Of a stretch of 64,000 nt of DNA, positions 44,081 to 55,827 are shown piece by piece. Each line of letters begins with the position of its first letter. Position 1 is the first letter of the stretch. A program made the translations under genes and the position numbers. The DNA comes from Lunularia cruciata (Eukaryota; Streptophyta; Marchantiopsida; Lunulariales; Lunulariaceae): NCBI GenBank assembly GCA_948567375.1, contig OX419760.1:58032001-58096000 (forward strand), in the 5' to 3' direction. The notes under the pieces are model-generated. The model saw only the letters and a program-made list of their open reading frames with translations. It made no database searches and was not told the origin of the DNA.

Positions 44081-45788
44081 CGGCAAGGTCTCTAAGCATA
44101 GAGGTACGGTATAAGATCACAATTTTGCTCCTTTAACCTTGGACTCATACAAAACAATAGATAGAAAATTTAACAAGTTTATAAAGGACTGTACAACCAC
44201 TTATCGTATTAGATACTTGCGATTTCACTTTCACTCTCTATTTTATACTTTACTTTAGATAACCATGTGTCATATATGTTACTAAGAACAACGACCGATG
44301 CGATTCATAGGACACCGGTCCTACTAAATGATGCTTCTTTTATTATCCTAGTGGTAGGCGGACCATTTAATTTATATCAAAGTTATACCTAACGTGCAAT
44401 AAATCGAATTTCTCTTTGCCATGCTATTGATATCTTTACTCCTTTCGATTTAATCCTTATCCGGCTTGATGAATCGTTTTATCTTTTCTTGTAAAGGCTA
44501 TTTGCGTAGCCTTTCAATCATTGATACTAGTACTTCCATCTCTGGACCAAAAGCCTTTTGGATAACCGAGATGCAAAGTACAATCTCTCCATTCCCGGAC
44601 CTCAAGATCATTACAGAAAGGGTGAGATTTCCAGTCACACCCCACGTAATGAGTTCGTACGAATGGTCTGGTAGTACGATCTTTATCTTGGCGAAATTAA
44701 TTTCGGGTAGAGAAAGACTTTGACAGCATACGACAATTTCTTTTGACGGTACCCCAAGCCAGCCAAAAACTTTAAACAATATTTCTTGTAGATCTAGCTT
44801 AACAAACGGATGTTTTATGATAATTAATCCAAGAATTTAATAAATTTTTTAAATTGTTTTAAATAATAAATATTATGTTAAAAGAAATATATAACATATA
44901 ATTTATATTAATTTACAATAAAGAATAATTTAAAATCAACTCTAAAATTTTAAATCAAAATTAATACAACTATGATAAAACAAAGATACTTTTATACTAT
45001 ACTTGCGTGAAAATTTTCGATCGGATGTGATAAATGAAACTTCTCAAAACTAAGATACATTAATTTCTTACCCGGGGTCCTCGACTCCAATGATCCCCCG
45101 ACGTCCGCTACAGTTTTAATCCCAACCCGACGTTCTCTACTCTAGACTGATTTGGGTGATCCCGTGTGGACGTGGACACTGTTAAGTATTTGTCTGCGGT
45201 TGTCGGAATGTTAAGTAAACTCTGTCTTAACACTCTATTCCTGTTTACTCAACAGAGTCAACACTTCCGAAACTAATTTGACAAACTATCACTCTAAAAC
45301 TGCAACATACTCTACCTGGTGACTGGAGATTCGTAAGATCCAACACAAGTTACAAAACACTCTTCGGGTTGAGGAGAACAGTGCTAAATAACACGAACAG
45401 TATTTCTGGCGCGAGAAGCAGACCAGGACAAGAATTGGAAACTGGTTCAGCTTCTTTACTTTACTCATACGAAAGCAAGGTACTATAGTGCGAGTGTAGA
45501 AACTGTCCCCACATCTACATAACGAACATTGGCCATGTAAGCTGTCAAACGATTCGAGTATTGCATTTCGGTTGACCTACAGTCTGAGTTTCGAGAGATT
45601 GCCAAGGACAAGAACTCAAGTACTATCTGTACTAGCTACAGAATAGCTACAGAAAAGGGCCGGGGGGTGGCCAGTCCATCATACTTATACATACTTTTGA
45701 GAAACACATACGTGCTGTCCGTGGTTGTGTCGTGGTGCTGCCAAACAGGGAAGCTGGTAGTTCAAAGGAAGTTCGCGATTATAACCTA
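44081..45788. other. Stretch without repeats; partly CpG-richer
   Basis: 44820-44990 is strongly AT-rich. 45000-45780 has many intact CpG sites (CCCGGGG, CCCCCGACGTCCGC, GGCGCGAG), unlike the CpG-poor repeats around it. Overlapping frames on both strands at 44466-44779 are not recognisable. No gene is called. Confidence 0.4.
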
Positions 45789-48441
45789 CTACAACTTTAG
45801 TTGAATGCCCATTCTATAATGAGTTAATGACGGGATACAAAATTCTATTCCGTGTCCATAAATAGTACACATCCATGGGAGAGTGTGAAAAGCAAGTATA
45901 TTGGGAGGGGAAAGGCATCCACATAGAACACAAGAAGGATGGGAAGGCCCCATCAAGGAGAGACAAGAGGGGTAGAATGGGGCTAGGCTCCAATAGTATC
46001 GATATGACAAATCTGCTCTATTGCACCTAAAATATCCAAGCTATGCAAGTTGTAAGGTCTACACACTATCGGACCATCCTAAAATGGAGATGCCACATGT
46101 GCACACTATCTCCACAGGATGCATGTGGAGATAGACTAATTCTCATCTGCCACAATAACACTTGGAGAGAAAATGATCCTTCCTCCACCTCAGTCACACA
46201 AGTCTCCAAAATTGGTCTATCAGCAACCACAAACGGGAGGAAAGGAGGGGTGCCAAGAGAGCCCAAGTACCCAAAAATGCTATGGGTGCCATGTCCTCTA
46301 TAGATAATAGGCCTACCTCTCCGCACAAGATTGATTGAGATCTCTTTCTATGTGCCAAATCCCACGTCACACACTCAAAATACCTTGGTCCAATGATATC
46401 ACCAAAGACTTCCATAATCCTCCTAGCAAAAGCTCTCAAACGTGATAGGAAAGTCAAGGAAGGGAGAACCGTGCAAAGAAGGTAAGTTGGTTAACAAGCA
46501 ATACCAAAGGAGAGTATACCAAATGCCACCTATGGATCTCCTAGTAGAGGAAGGTCATCCACAAGGAGAATATCTTCCACAAGTGCAGTGTCTAAGAAGC
46601 ATGTGACAAAATCCTTGGATCCTTTTGGCACTCCAAGTATACATAGTCCATCTATAGATGTGACACACTCCTCTGGAAGCTCAAGGTGGGGAGGAATACC
46701 TAAAGGGGACCATGCTCTGCACTTTGACACTTTGACTCCCAAGCCTACAAGATGTAGCGTGGTATTCAAGTGATCAAAGACCTACCTAATCTGATATATG
46801 GGGCCCACAATGTATCATCTGCTAAGGAAGGAAATAAATAACTTAGCATGGAAAAAGTAGTGAATAAGAGAGCTCTTAAGTGAGACATGGAAAACAAAGG
46901 TCCCCCTAAAGGATCTCCTTGTCATGTACCAATAGTTAACTCCAATACGGTAAACCCCTCCTATCTCCACCCATGTTGGCAATAAACTGAAGTAGGAGAG
47001 CCATAAAACAACCACACAAAGGGAATGAGACTTGCCAAGGATCCACCAACCTCCCTAAGCTCTCTAAAGATGGATGCCTAAGAGACGATATCAAAAGCAT
47101 TCTCAACATCCACCTATAGGACAACCCACCTTAGATGGATATCTAGGAGTGCCTTGATGCATAGGGAAATAGCCTTGCAACCTCTAGGTGTAGCTACTCC
47201 AAATTGATTTGGATTAAGGTGCTCTTGGAAGTAGAATTGATGTTGAAGGACAGTGGTGCAACTAACCAAGCACAAAAAGGTCTCTCAAATAGCAATTGGT
47301 CTAATGCCTCTCGTGCACTTCTCCATTGCAAGAAGTTGACTAGCCCCTAACACTTGACTTATTGACTCAGGAATATCTTCAACTAATTGATGTAGGAATA
47401 TCTCCCTTGCTACTACTATAGCCACCTAAAACAACTTGATAACTCTACTAGAAGGATCATCTACCTAAAACCAATCTCTAAGATACTCATATACCATCTT
47501 TGACAAGCCACTTGAGGAGAGGCAAGGAGTAGTGCACAATCCTTGTGCAAAAAAGTCACCTATCAAGACATAAAATCTGCTTAGGTTGATAATCTAAGAC
47601 CTCTAATGGTACTCCTTCTCTTGCCATAGGATATAGTGAGCATAGGGAGGAGATAGTCTTATCGATAGGATAAGCCACAAAAAATGGGTGTAGCATTCAT
47701 GTTGCTCTACTAAACTCTCTTGCTTGACCCAATGTCCTATACCATTTGTAATCAAGTGGAATCTATGGTATCTTGTGGTATAATTTATCTCCTAAAACAT
47801 GCAACCCTAACCAACTCTTTCTATAGGGCAGCCCAATCTCCCACTTGGAATCAATGAACTCTAGCAACACCTCTCTATACCATGCACATCCCCCTCTAGC
47901 ATAACAAAGACACCATTAAGGGAGTAAGAGGAATAAGAACCATGCTTAGCTTGTCCAAGGATTCACGTGCCAAATGATCAAGTGGTAGGCAAAAAAGCTA
48001 TCTAACTTCATCATGGAATGTACGGGATAGCCTATAGAATAGACATGGGCATGTAAAACTAATCTCAAATAACCCCAAAATACAACCTGCTTGAGATGCT
48101 AACCACTGCCACAACTTGATTGGTATCCTTGGAATGGTCAACAAACGGATAGAGGAAGTGTGTGTCATCCCAACTGTCACCACTATCAATGTGGTTGTTT
48201 GCTTCACATGAGCATCCCAAGTGGTCCAATCATAGTCCTTGTGCATCCTTTCTACACGGGTCTTTACCTCTTGCAAGGTAAAGCTTTGATGACACACCAA
48301 GCATAGTGTATCCCAAGCCACTCTAGGCGGTACTACATGGGGAAGTGTAGCCATGGCTAGCACAAGAATAATGATCATAACACAAGATGCTCCTCTCCAT
48401 ATCGCCCCATACTTCCAAAACCACAACCACTCACATCCCAA
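45789..48441 (-). pseudogene. Non-LTR (LINE-type) retrotransposon reverse transcriptase relic
   Basis: Minus-strand RT motifs in order: DVENAFDIVS and IFRELREVGGSLASLIPF (about 47050-47124), a QGDPLGG box (46901-46921), the catalytic box LADDT (46811-46825), then KCRAWSPLGIPPHLELP and a thumb-like region (FLSRLRAFARRIMEVFGDI, 46457-46194). The N-terminal part is 48441-47998 (LRTIPRIPIKLWQWLASQAG-like). QGDP and xADD are hallmarks of non-LTR and related RTs. Many stops and frameshifts. No endonuclease domain is identified with confidence. Confidence 0.6.
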
Positions 48442-49145
48442 CTCACATGAGTAAATACAATCTCTCCAAACCCTAAAAACTATAATCTCTCATAACTTTC
48501 AAATCTCATCTCAAAATTCTTCAAACTAAATTCCCATGGAACTCAAGCATAAATACCAAGAGATTAGAAATGAAAATTCTCAACCCATTACTCTTGATGT
48601 GAAGTAGTCACTCTAAACCCTAAAAAACCTAAAAGTACTCATACCTTTCTACTCAATTCTCCATAGCCTTCAATCTAGGTACCAGTGGAACCAAAATTGA
48701 AAAATGGAACAAAATTGACTATTCACTCATGTGAGGTATGCAGATGAGTCTCTAAAAATCTAGAATAGCCTTGCCTCCTTTCTTCCTCTCCCATTCTCTC
48801 TCCTCTCCTCTAATATATTTAACAATTCAATATAAAATATCATGTAATGTTGCAACTAATCTTCATCTTTTGGTAATATAGAAATAATATATAGCTAATA
48901 TAAATATATGATGATCTAGGATTATATAATCCCATGTAGTTGCCCCGATTTTCAATTATATAATATGCACAACTGAATCAGTGTTTGGTAAGCATGATAG
49001 GTGTCATGTGCTAACTTCAGTCAAATAACACATATACGGTAATAAAGAATGCTGAGTTTTTCTAAAATCTGATAAAAAAATGACAAATGGGGTAGTGCGC
49101 AAACACATTAAAGAAAAAAAAGACTATCTTTTGAGTCCAAGGAGT
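48442..49145. other. AT-rich spacer
   Basis: No coding or repeat signal that I can support. Confidence 0.4.
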
Positions 49146-49409
49146 TTAGCTAACTATAATTGAGTCCAATCTTTTGGACTTTGGCATTTTTTGCCATAGT
49201 CTATAGAAGAAAATGACAAATTGTTGAGTAAGAGCAAGTCTTGTTATTTCTTGATAATTCTTCACATCTCCTTTAATATAGACGTGGTCTCTTAAATGCA
49301 AAGTGTCTATATGCTTAAACTTGGCAACTCTTAAATGCAAAGTGTCTCTCCTAACTTGTGATATCTGATATAGGCAGCTCCTGGGTACTTGAACAGATAG
49401 TGTAGTCAA
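49146..49409 (-). pseudogene. Possible Ty1/copia RNase H C-terminal fragment
   Basis: KFKHIDTLHLRDHVYIKGDV resembles the conserved KHID...R..V..G.V end of copia RNase H, followed by degraded tail text. It is too short to be certain. Confidence 0.35.
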
Positions 49410-49577
49410 ATAAGATCATCATCTGAATCTATTGCTCTTCAAAATTTTTTATAAAGCAATGAACTACAATTATCTGGGCAGAAGAAAGAGTTCTAGTTAT
49501 AAAATGATATGATTGGTATTTGGAATTTGAAAATATAAATTAAGTTTGAACTCTCTTATGTACTTTAGGTATTGTAT

Positions 49578-50010
49578 GGATTCATGTCAGGACATTTGTA
49601 GTGCCAAAGCTACATTCCTTGGATGTTGGAGTGGTAGTGTTGGTAGTCATAGGTATTTAGGTAGTTACTCATGGACTAATTATTGGCCGTCTGATTTTAT
49701 GGTAAGGATACTGATTACATGGTGGGACCCATCATCACTTACACCATGTGCACCATCAGTGGTGCTGTTAGGGTTGAAGACCTAGGTCAAGCAAAGGGGT
49801 ATGTATACCTTTGAAGTGCAACTGCATAGATCTCACTCTATGATGTTGAGCCTTTGAGTTCTTGGCTATGGTGGATTGAGGCCAGCAAGCATCACTTGGA
49901 GTCTCTTATCTAGAGTGGATATAGCTTGACTATAATCAATGCCCAAGTCTTGGCAGATTGTTGAATGAAAGATTGAGTATGATTTGAGTGGAAGAATGAA
50001 CAATTTACAT
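49578..50010 (+). repeat. R5 direct repeat, copy 1
   Basis: Shares with 62818-63265 GGAGTGGTAGTGTTG, GGAGACCTAGGTCAAGCAAA-like text and GTTGAGCCTTTGAGTTCTTGG. It may be an LTR or leader piece of the M family. Confidence 0.6.
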
Positions 50011-50600
50011 CAAAGAAGTGAGTGTAAGGGGAAATTAGATGAAAAAACTGAAGGTGTTGGTGGTATCTCCATGCTTGGTTGATTGTTGGTACATTCAATT
50101 GTGATCCTAGACTTTGAGAGTGATCATGTGCAGAAGCCCTATGCAAGTTGATGCAAATTTGGTTGTGAGGTAGTCTATGTGCGGAAGCGCCGGCTAAATT
50201 ACTAAGAATTGAGTCAATTTGAGCCCAAGAGGTGAACTCAAGGTCAATTTGGTGTGAATTGAGCTTGAAGTGAAAAATGAAGGTGGAACCCATATCCTCA
50301 AATTAGGGATTTAGAGATCCCCATCATCTCAATTTGGCTCAAGTTGAGAGTTAGCAAAAGATTTGAGGGTCAACCAATTGTAGAAGAGGTGCATCAAATT
50401 GGTGGAAGTTGCCTAGAGTTGGAGGTTGCTTGAGTAGCCCAAATCTGCCGTAGCTAGTGCTCAAGTTGGCCAAAGTTGGGTGAAGCTTGGCCAAATTTGG
50501 AGAGGGTTCAAATTGGCAAGAAGAAAGGTCTCATTTGGACTAGCTAGTTTAGATGAATTTTTGGTCACCATTTGGCAAAATCTACCCATCCTTCTAGATT
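50011..50600. other. Unassigned repeat-like spacer
   Basis: Rich in CAATTTG/CAAATTG motifs (AATTTGGCTCAAGTTGAGAG and variants). I cannot assign it to a family. Confidence 0.35.
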
Positions 50601-50668
50601 GGGTGCAATGAGATTTGAACCCTAGGTATCTAGTTCTTAGATTGGTGCCCTAGCCAAGTAATCCACCT
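50601..50668 (-). repeat. tRNA-derived SINE-like head
   Basis: The minus strand has an A-box-like TTGGCTAGGGCACC and a B-box-like GGGTTCAAATCTC about 22-25 bases apart, within about 65 bases of tRNA-like sequence. It does not fold into a clean cloverleaf, so it is read as a SINE relic. Confidence 0.4.
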
Positions 50669-51600
50669 TCACTTGTTATCTTAGTGATTGGTTGATTGAT
50701 ACCTATACACATGTAGCTTTGGCTAGAAGAGGTAGTTTGATCCTATCTTGGATGATCTTGGTAGCTTAGGAGTAGGTAGAAACTCTTATTATGTCAAATA
50801 CCAAATGGTGATAGATTCAATCCAATGTTAATTTATGAGCTGGAGGGTTTTGTTTAGACTTCTTGTGATTGGACTCCCTCCATTCTCTACTTTTTGTTTG
50901 TGCACCATGTTTGTGTGAGGTGACTTGACTTAGAGCATTTGTGCTTTGGTGTACTCTCAAAAGTGAGGCTAGAGTGATGACCAATCAAAATCCTTGGGTT
51001 TCTCTTTAGTGCGGTAAGAGTTGATGATTTGTAGATTGTGAGAGTGCATATTTTGATGGCAAGTTACAGGTTGCCCTTTCCCCTAGTGTAGATGTTGCAA
51101 TTAGAGCTACATTAGTGGATGGTGGCAGTTGGTGTTGGCAATTTGGTGGTGATCCTTGGCAAAGTACTTATGGTAGTTACTTATGGTGGTTACAATTATG
51201 ATTTGAGTTACATTGTCATGATGGAGTTCTTTGGGGATTCCAAAGGAGATAACATTACAACACGCAATGGGTTTACTTAGAGTGGCACTTGGTATCAAGC
51301 TATATCTCAAGTCCTAATGAGAGAGGAGCCTAACTCTGATTTGGAGTTTGATACAAGAGCTGATTCAATTTTGATAGTGCACTTGGTGTGTTCAAACCAT
51401 TTTTGTGTAACATGGATAAGATTTATGGGGCCTCCAAAGGCCCCAAGTGCTACTATGGTATAGTGAGTACCATTGAGTTGGATTACTTCATCAAGGAGTT
51501 TGATAGTTGGTATGATTTGCAATAGATGCAAAACTCAACTTTGTTCATACTCTTCATGGCATGGAAGGGGTTGTTTCAACACTTGGAGGGTCCGTCAATG
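50669..51600. other. M1 upstream region, unassigned
   Basis: Short frames only. It may include M1's leader or the N-terminal gag; no domain is recognised. Confidence 0.3.
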
Positions 51601-52660
51601 GATGATTTTCATGAGGTTCAAGAGAGCTTACTTGGAGGAGATCAAGCTATGGAGATAATATTGGTCTCCAAACTACATATCCATCACTTCAAGCTTGGTT
51701 GCTAGGAGTAGATTAGCAAAACCCATGAGTTCTCACTTTAGTAACACTATTAGATCTAGTGGAAGTACATTAGTTGGAGATGGTGCTACTATGAGTGGGA
51801 GTACTACTACAAGAGGTGGTGCAATATTGAGGTTTATCCCCATGGTGGAGTTCTTCTAGTGCTTGAGGGAGAAAACCAAGGAGTGCGGACTGACAAGCTA
51901 AGGAGCTTGCAAGTGTTTAAATGGGAGGCTGGAGAGAGCCTACACAAAGCATACACTCACATGAGACAATTGATCAATTTTACTCAAAGGGTTATTGGGG
52001 CCCAAGTAATCCAATTTTGGTATGGGATCCTGGACAAGCAGTTGTGATGTAGAGTACATGATGGTTTGGTATTATAGGCTACTTCACCTACTTTGGCAGC
52101 GGTCTTTAGTTTGGTTGAGTGCATTGAGCTCAACATGGTGGAGGAGAGAGTAGTGACATTTGAATTTGGTAGGGAGACCTCATCCACAACTTTAACCTTT
52201 TCTAGAATGTAGCAAAGTGCACATGCCATGTTGGTTGTTCAGGATAGAATGGACAGCTTAGATCTTACAGAGCAAGTGGAAGGCCTAGTGTAGCTAGACC
52301 TTTAACTTCATTTTCAGGTCAACAATAGCTAGTGACTGGTGTTGTTGCTTGTTGGACCTATGGTGGATGTTACCACAAGAGATAGTCCACTTAGGGTAGT
52401 GGACATGATACCTTTGGTGCATCTTAGCTAGTAGAGAGATAATGTGACCATTGCCATAGATTTGGTCACAATAGTGACCAATGCTTTGACTTTCACTCAA
52501 AGTTATAGAGTGGTAGGGCTACTATGGCATGTGGTAGAGGAGGTCATGATCATGGAGGACAAAGTGGTAAGGGATCCACACTTGGTAGGGATGCAAGACC
52601 TATCCTTTCTTCTAATACAGCCATGGCTACTCAAATTGAGTAGTTGGAGTAGAGATTGCC
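51601..52660 (+). pseudogene. M1 gag with zinc knuckle
   Basis: The capsid-like region includes the open piece 51859-52047 (SLQVFKWEAGESLHKAYTHM), then a CCHC knuckle CDHCHRFGHNSDQC at 52443-52484. A Gly/His-rich linker follows (ACGRGGHDHGGQSGKG). Stops are frequent. It starts the long Ty3/gypsy-type element M1. Confidence 0.65.
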
Positions 52661-52689
52661 TTTGAGCAAACTAGATTCACACCTAGATT

Positions 52690-53400
52690 ATCCTATTGGA
52701 TAACCAAAAGGGGATTTTTTTATTTAGTGGGACCTTCAAGGAAGATTTATATACCATAGAGGGTATTCTTTCGTGCACATCCGCTTATGTTGGAGAAGGT
52801 TGCAGTTGTTGGTCTGGAGCTACAGAAAGATGTGGAGAGGTATCCATTTCAAATCTAGACATCTCTAGGGGGTGGTTCTACACAATATTTCACATGTGTG
52901 GAGCTTATTGTACAAATTCAGCCCAATCATCTAATTGATACCTCTATGGTGAGAGCTCAAGCCATTGCAACAATAATAGAGTCATTTGATGTGCTAGTTG
53001 GTGGGGTATTGTTATACTCCATGGGTTTCAATATTGATTATTGGGAGGAAACAACCTCTTATAGAGTAGGCTGCCAATCAAGTGAAGGACAAGTATGTTG
53101 CCTACCAGTGCGCTTTAGTTATGGTAATTTTGGCTCATTATAGTTAGGGACTATGTATCAATTTCAACTTTTAGTGGTTTTATTACTTGGCCTGGTGACT
53201 TATTGGAGGGGAACACCGATGCAAAGGATACTCTAGTACCAAAGGAGATCACTCAAATTTGGAATACAAGTAGGATCATTCTATCCACCTTGGATGTTTA
53301 ATTGTAGAGTTTTGAGGGAGCATTGTAGCAACATGCGGATCAGTTAATGCAATAGGCTTGGAGTGGGGCCTTTTTACCACTAGATGAACTAGTGTGAGTA
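52690..53400 (+). pseudogene. M1 aspartic protease region
   Basis: The second conserved block of the retroelement protease is clear: SFDVLVGGVLLYSMGF (DVLVGG at 52988-53005) with YWEETTSYR after it. The upstream active-site region (about 52760) is degraded. It lies between gag and an inserted R4 repeat, before the methyltransferase relic. Confidence 0.55.
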
Positions 53401-54190
53401 TGAGCCTCGAGAATCTATTACCTTATCACCTTTGGATACCACACTCATTGCTTGGCAATATCCAATTGTAAGACTCCAAGGACAAGAGAACTCTTCAAGA
53501 GAGATACACAAGAGAAAACACAGATTTCACTGTCAATCCTCCGATGCCCCAAAGTAGCACCTTCTCTTTATTATATAGCCAAAGAGGATCTCCTCCAATG
53601 AAGCTCTACCATAGGATAAGATACATGGATAGGTGATCCATCAGCAAGCTCCACCTTTAGATTACTTGCTTGGAGGGGTGACATGTCAATCTTTGTCCCA
53701 TCTGGTTGGTCAAATAGGCTTTGACCAAAGGGATTTTTTTAGAGAATCTTCTTGTAGGAATCTCAAAATCAAGTGGGTGAGGTACCATTAGAAAGTTCTT
53801 GACAAGACAAACAATTGGGAGATCAACACATTTTTGAGGCCTAATCCATCTGTTTAGGCCTCCAAAATTACCTCTAAAGTTTTCATACCTACCTTGGCTT
53901 CTACCCTACTAGTAGAAGTGCTCTTTTGGTGAGACCCCTATCTGATCTACATTTGCCATCATGTGTAACATCCTTCTAGATATCCCTACCCAAGTTTCAC
54001 CTCTAGATCATATGCCTAGCTATTGATTCTAAAGTTCAAAGCGTGTTTTGGTTTTTGGCCTATTTGTAAAAGTACTCTTTTGGTGATACCTCTAGCTTAT
54101 CTTCTTAGTCCATCATGTATTACATCTTTCCAAATGTTACCAAACCAAATTTCATGTCTAGATCATCTATCTAGCTATTGTTATTACATC
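53401..54190 (+). repeat. R4 repeat and flank inserted in M1
   Basis: 53680-53800 matches 38466-38600; 53935-54190 holds two R4 units (TCTTTTGGTGAGACCCCTATC and TCTTTTGGTGATACCTCTAGC). It separates protease from methyltransferase. Confidence 0.55.
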
Positions 54191-54200
54191 AATAGAGGGA

Positions 54201-55085
54201 GTATGTCTACTGGAGTTGTTTGGTGGGATTAACATTGGACTAGTTGTGGTATTTTAGGCAAGTATACAAGTACAAAGGTACTTGTGTGATGAGATTTCTT
54301 GGTGAGTCTCTAGACACCATGTGGCACACTTGGCCTATAAGTATCCTAAGTTATTATTGATGTCAAAAATCAAGGGTTACCAAAAGACCTTATGAGCAAA
54401 CATTTCATTCTTGGAGGTGTAGGATTTGGAGAGACATGGTCCTATTGATTTGGTGATTTTTTTGATGGCCATGTTAGGGATATACCCTTACTGGCCAAGG
54501 TTAAGGTTTCCAAGATTGCCATTTTAGTGTGTTTTGGGAGATGTTACATCTACTACAACATCTTTGAGTTCTTTAGATCATTTTTCAAAGCCCTTATATT
54601 TTGGAGAACGTCTCTTTGATGAGTGATTCTCATACCCAAGTGGTGGCAAGTACACATTAGGTCCATTCTTGGATGGGACCTACCATGTTCTTAGATGTAG
54701 CTAGAGTGGGATCATAGGCTCATCATCTTTGTCTTTGGTGGACAAACCTTTTACCTAGAGAGGTGGGCTTATGATGGGAGTCAACGTTTAGATCACCTTA
54801 CTATTGATGATATTTTGGATGTTGGGTGCTAGTCTCAAATGCTGGTAGGGGCTAATAAGTAACCTATGGCAATGGTGAACCTTGTGGATAGCCCAGAGCT
54901 GCTTTACCCACACTTATGAATTTCCTATGCTCCCATGCTTTTTGAGAAAGAGATTTTGAACTTGTTTGGGACTCACAATTACAGTAATTGGTGGAACCCA
55001 ATGCCAATGAGCAGGAGCAGGTGATGGGCTTTTATACTAGTATTATTGCTATTATAGTTGTGTTGGAGGTAAACAAGCTTTAGAT
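54201..55085 (+). pseudogene. C5-cytosine DNA methyltransferase domain carried by Ty3/gypsy element M1
   Basis: C5-methyltransferase motifs are readable in order. Motif I: LLELFGGI at 54207-54230, with INIG after it, followed by RHHVAHLAYKYPKLL. Motif IV: WPC at 54466-54474 with a TAG where the usual Gln follows, preceded by GPIDLVI. Motif VI: LENV at 54601-54612. A motif VIII-like segment: AHHLCLWWTNL at 54718-54750. A C-terminal block: PNANEQEQVMGF at 54997-55032. Motifs IV, VI, VIII and the C-terminal block share one frame; motif I is shifted, probably at the T-run before WPC. The enzyme would transfer methyl from S-adenosylmethionine to cytosine in DNA. It lies between M1's protease and RT, so it was retrotransposon cargo. 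It cannot be active as it stands. Captured methyltransferases are known from retrotransposons of some algae and dinoflagellates. Confidence 0.7.
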
Positions 55086-55147
55086 GTGAGGTTAAACTAT
55101 AGGCCTGAAATTTTTGACCTGGATTGTGAACCTTGGCTTAACAAACT

Positions 55148-55827
55148 TGTAACATCTATTGGTGCATGTATTATGCTATTATGATATTTAATTTGGTATC
55201 ACAAGTACTTGAGATATATTATTTATATGGAGATGAAAGATGGTTCTACATTAGTCATGATTAACTAAAGTTAGTCATAGCAAAGATAGAAGGGACCTTA
55301 CTTTAGAGGTAATGGAAAAGATGAGCATCATTAGTGTGGATTCTAGTGTATTGACTTGGGATTATTCTTAAGTGTTTTGCTTTGAGGAAAGAGTTGAGAA
55401 CTCTTGAACCCACAAGCTTTTTTGCTTCAGATTGTTTATAATCCAAGGATAACCCATGTGAAGGAATCCTTGACTTAGTGGTTGGATGAAGATAAAATTA
55501 CCTGCTTAGGAGAATATTCCCATGAGTATGGATATTCCTTTATTTGAGTTTTAGCCTAGTAACTTGAGTTACTCCAATAATCAATAACTTTGGTGTGTAA
55601 TTATTTCACAAGTATATAAACTAGGAGTAAGGGGATACTCATCATCCTTTCATTTTCAACTATCTCTTTCTCATTGAGTTCTCTAGTGAGCAATGGTTTG
55701 AGTCTTGGAGCTTTAGCCTTGGAGGAGTATGATGGAGTTGGGATTTGATTCCTTGCCTTTTTTGTCCATGATGCATTACCATAAAAACTATCAAAGGTTC
55801 ATCTTGAGTGAGAGACAGGCCGGCTCA
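55148..55827 (+). repeat. Family B solo LTR inside M1
   Basis: TGTAACATCT to GGCCGGCTCA, 680 bp. It separates the methyltransferase relic from M1 RT. A target duplication is not clear (AAACT against TAGAG). Confidence 0.75.

Noticed and set aside
44466-44779. Overlapping 85-93 codon frames on both strands
   Set aside because: No recognisable domain, no relatives in the window, and equal openness on both strands.
50601-50668. Functional tRNA gene
   Set aside because: The arms do not pair as a full cloverleaf and the A box is poor; a SINE-like relic fits better.
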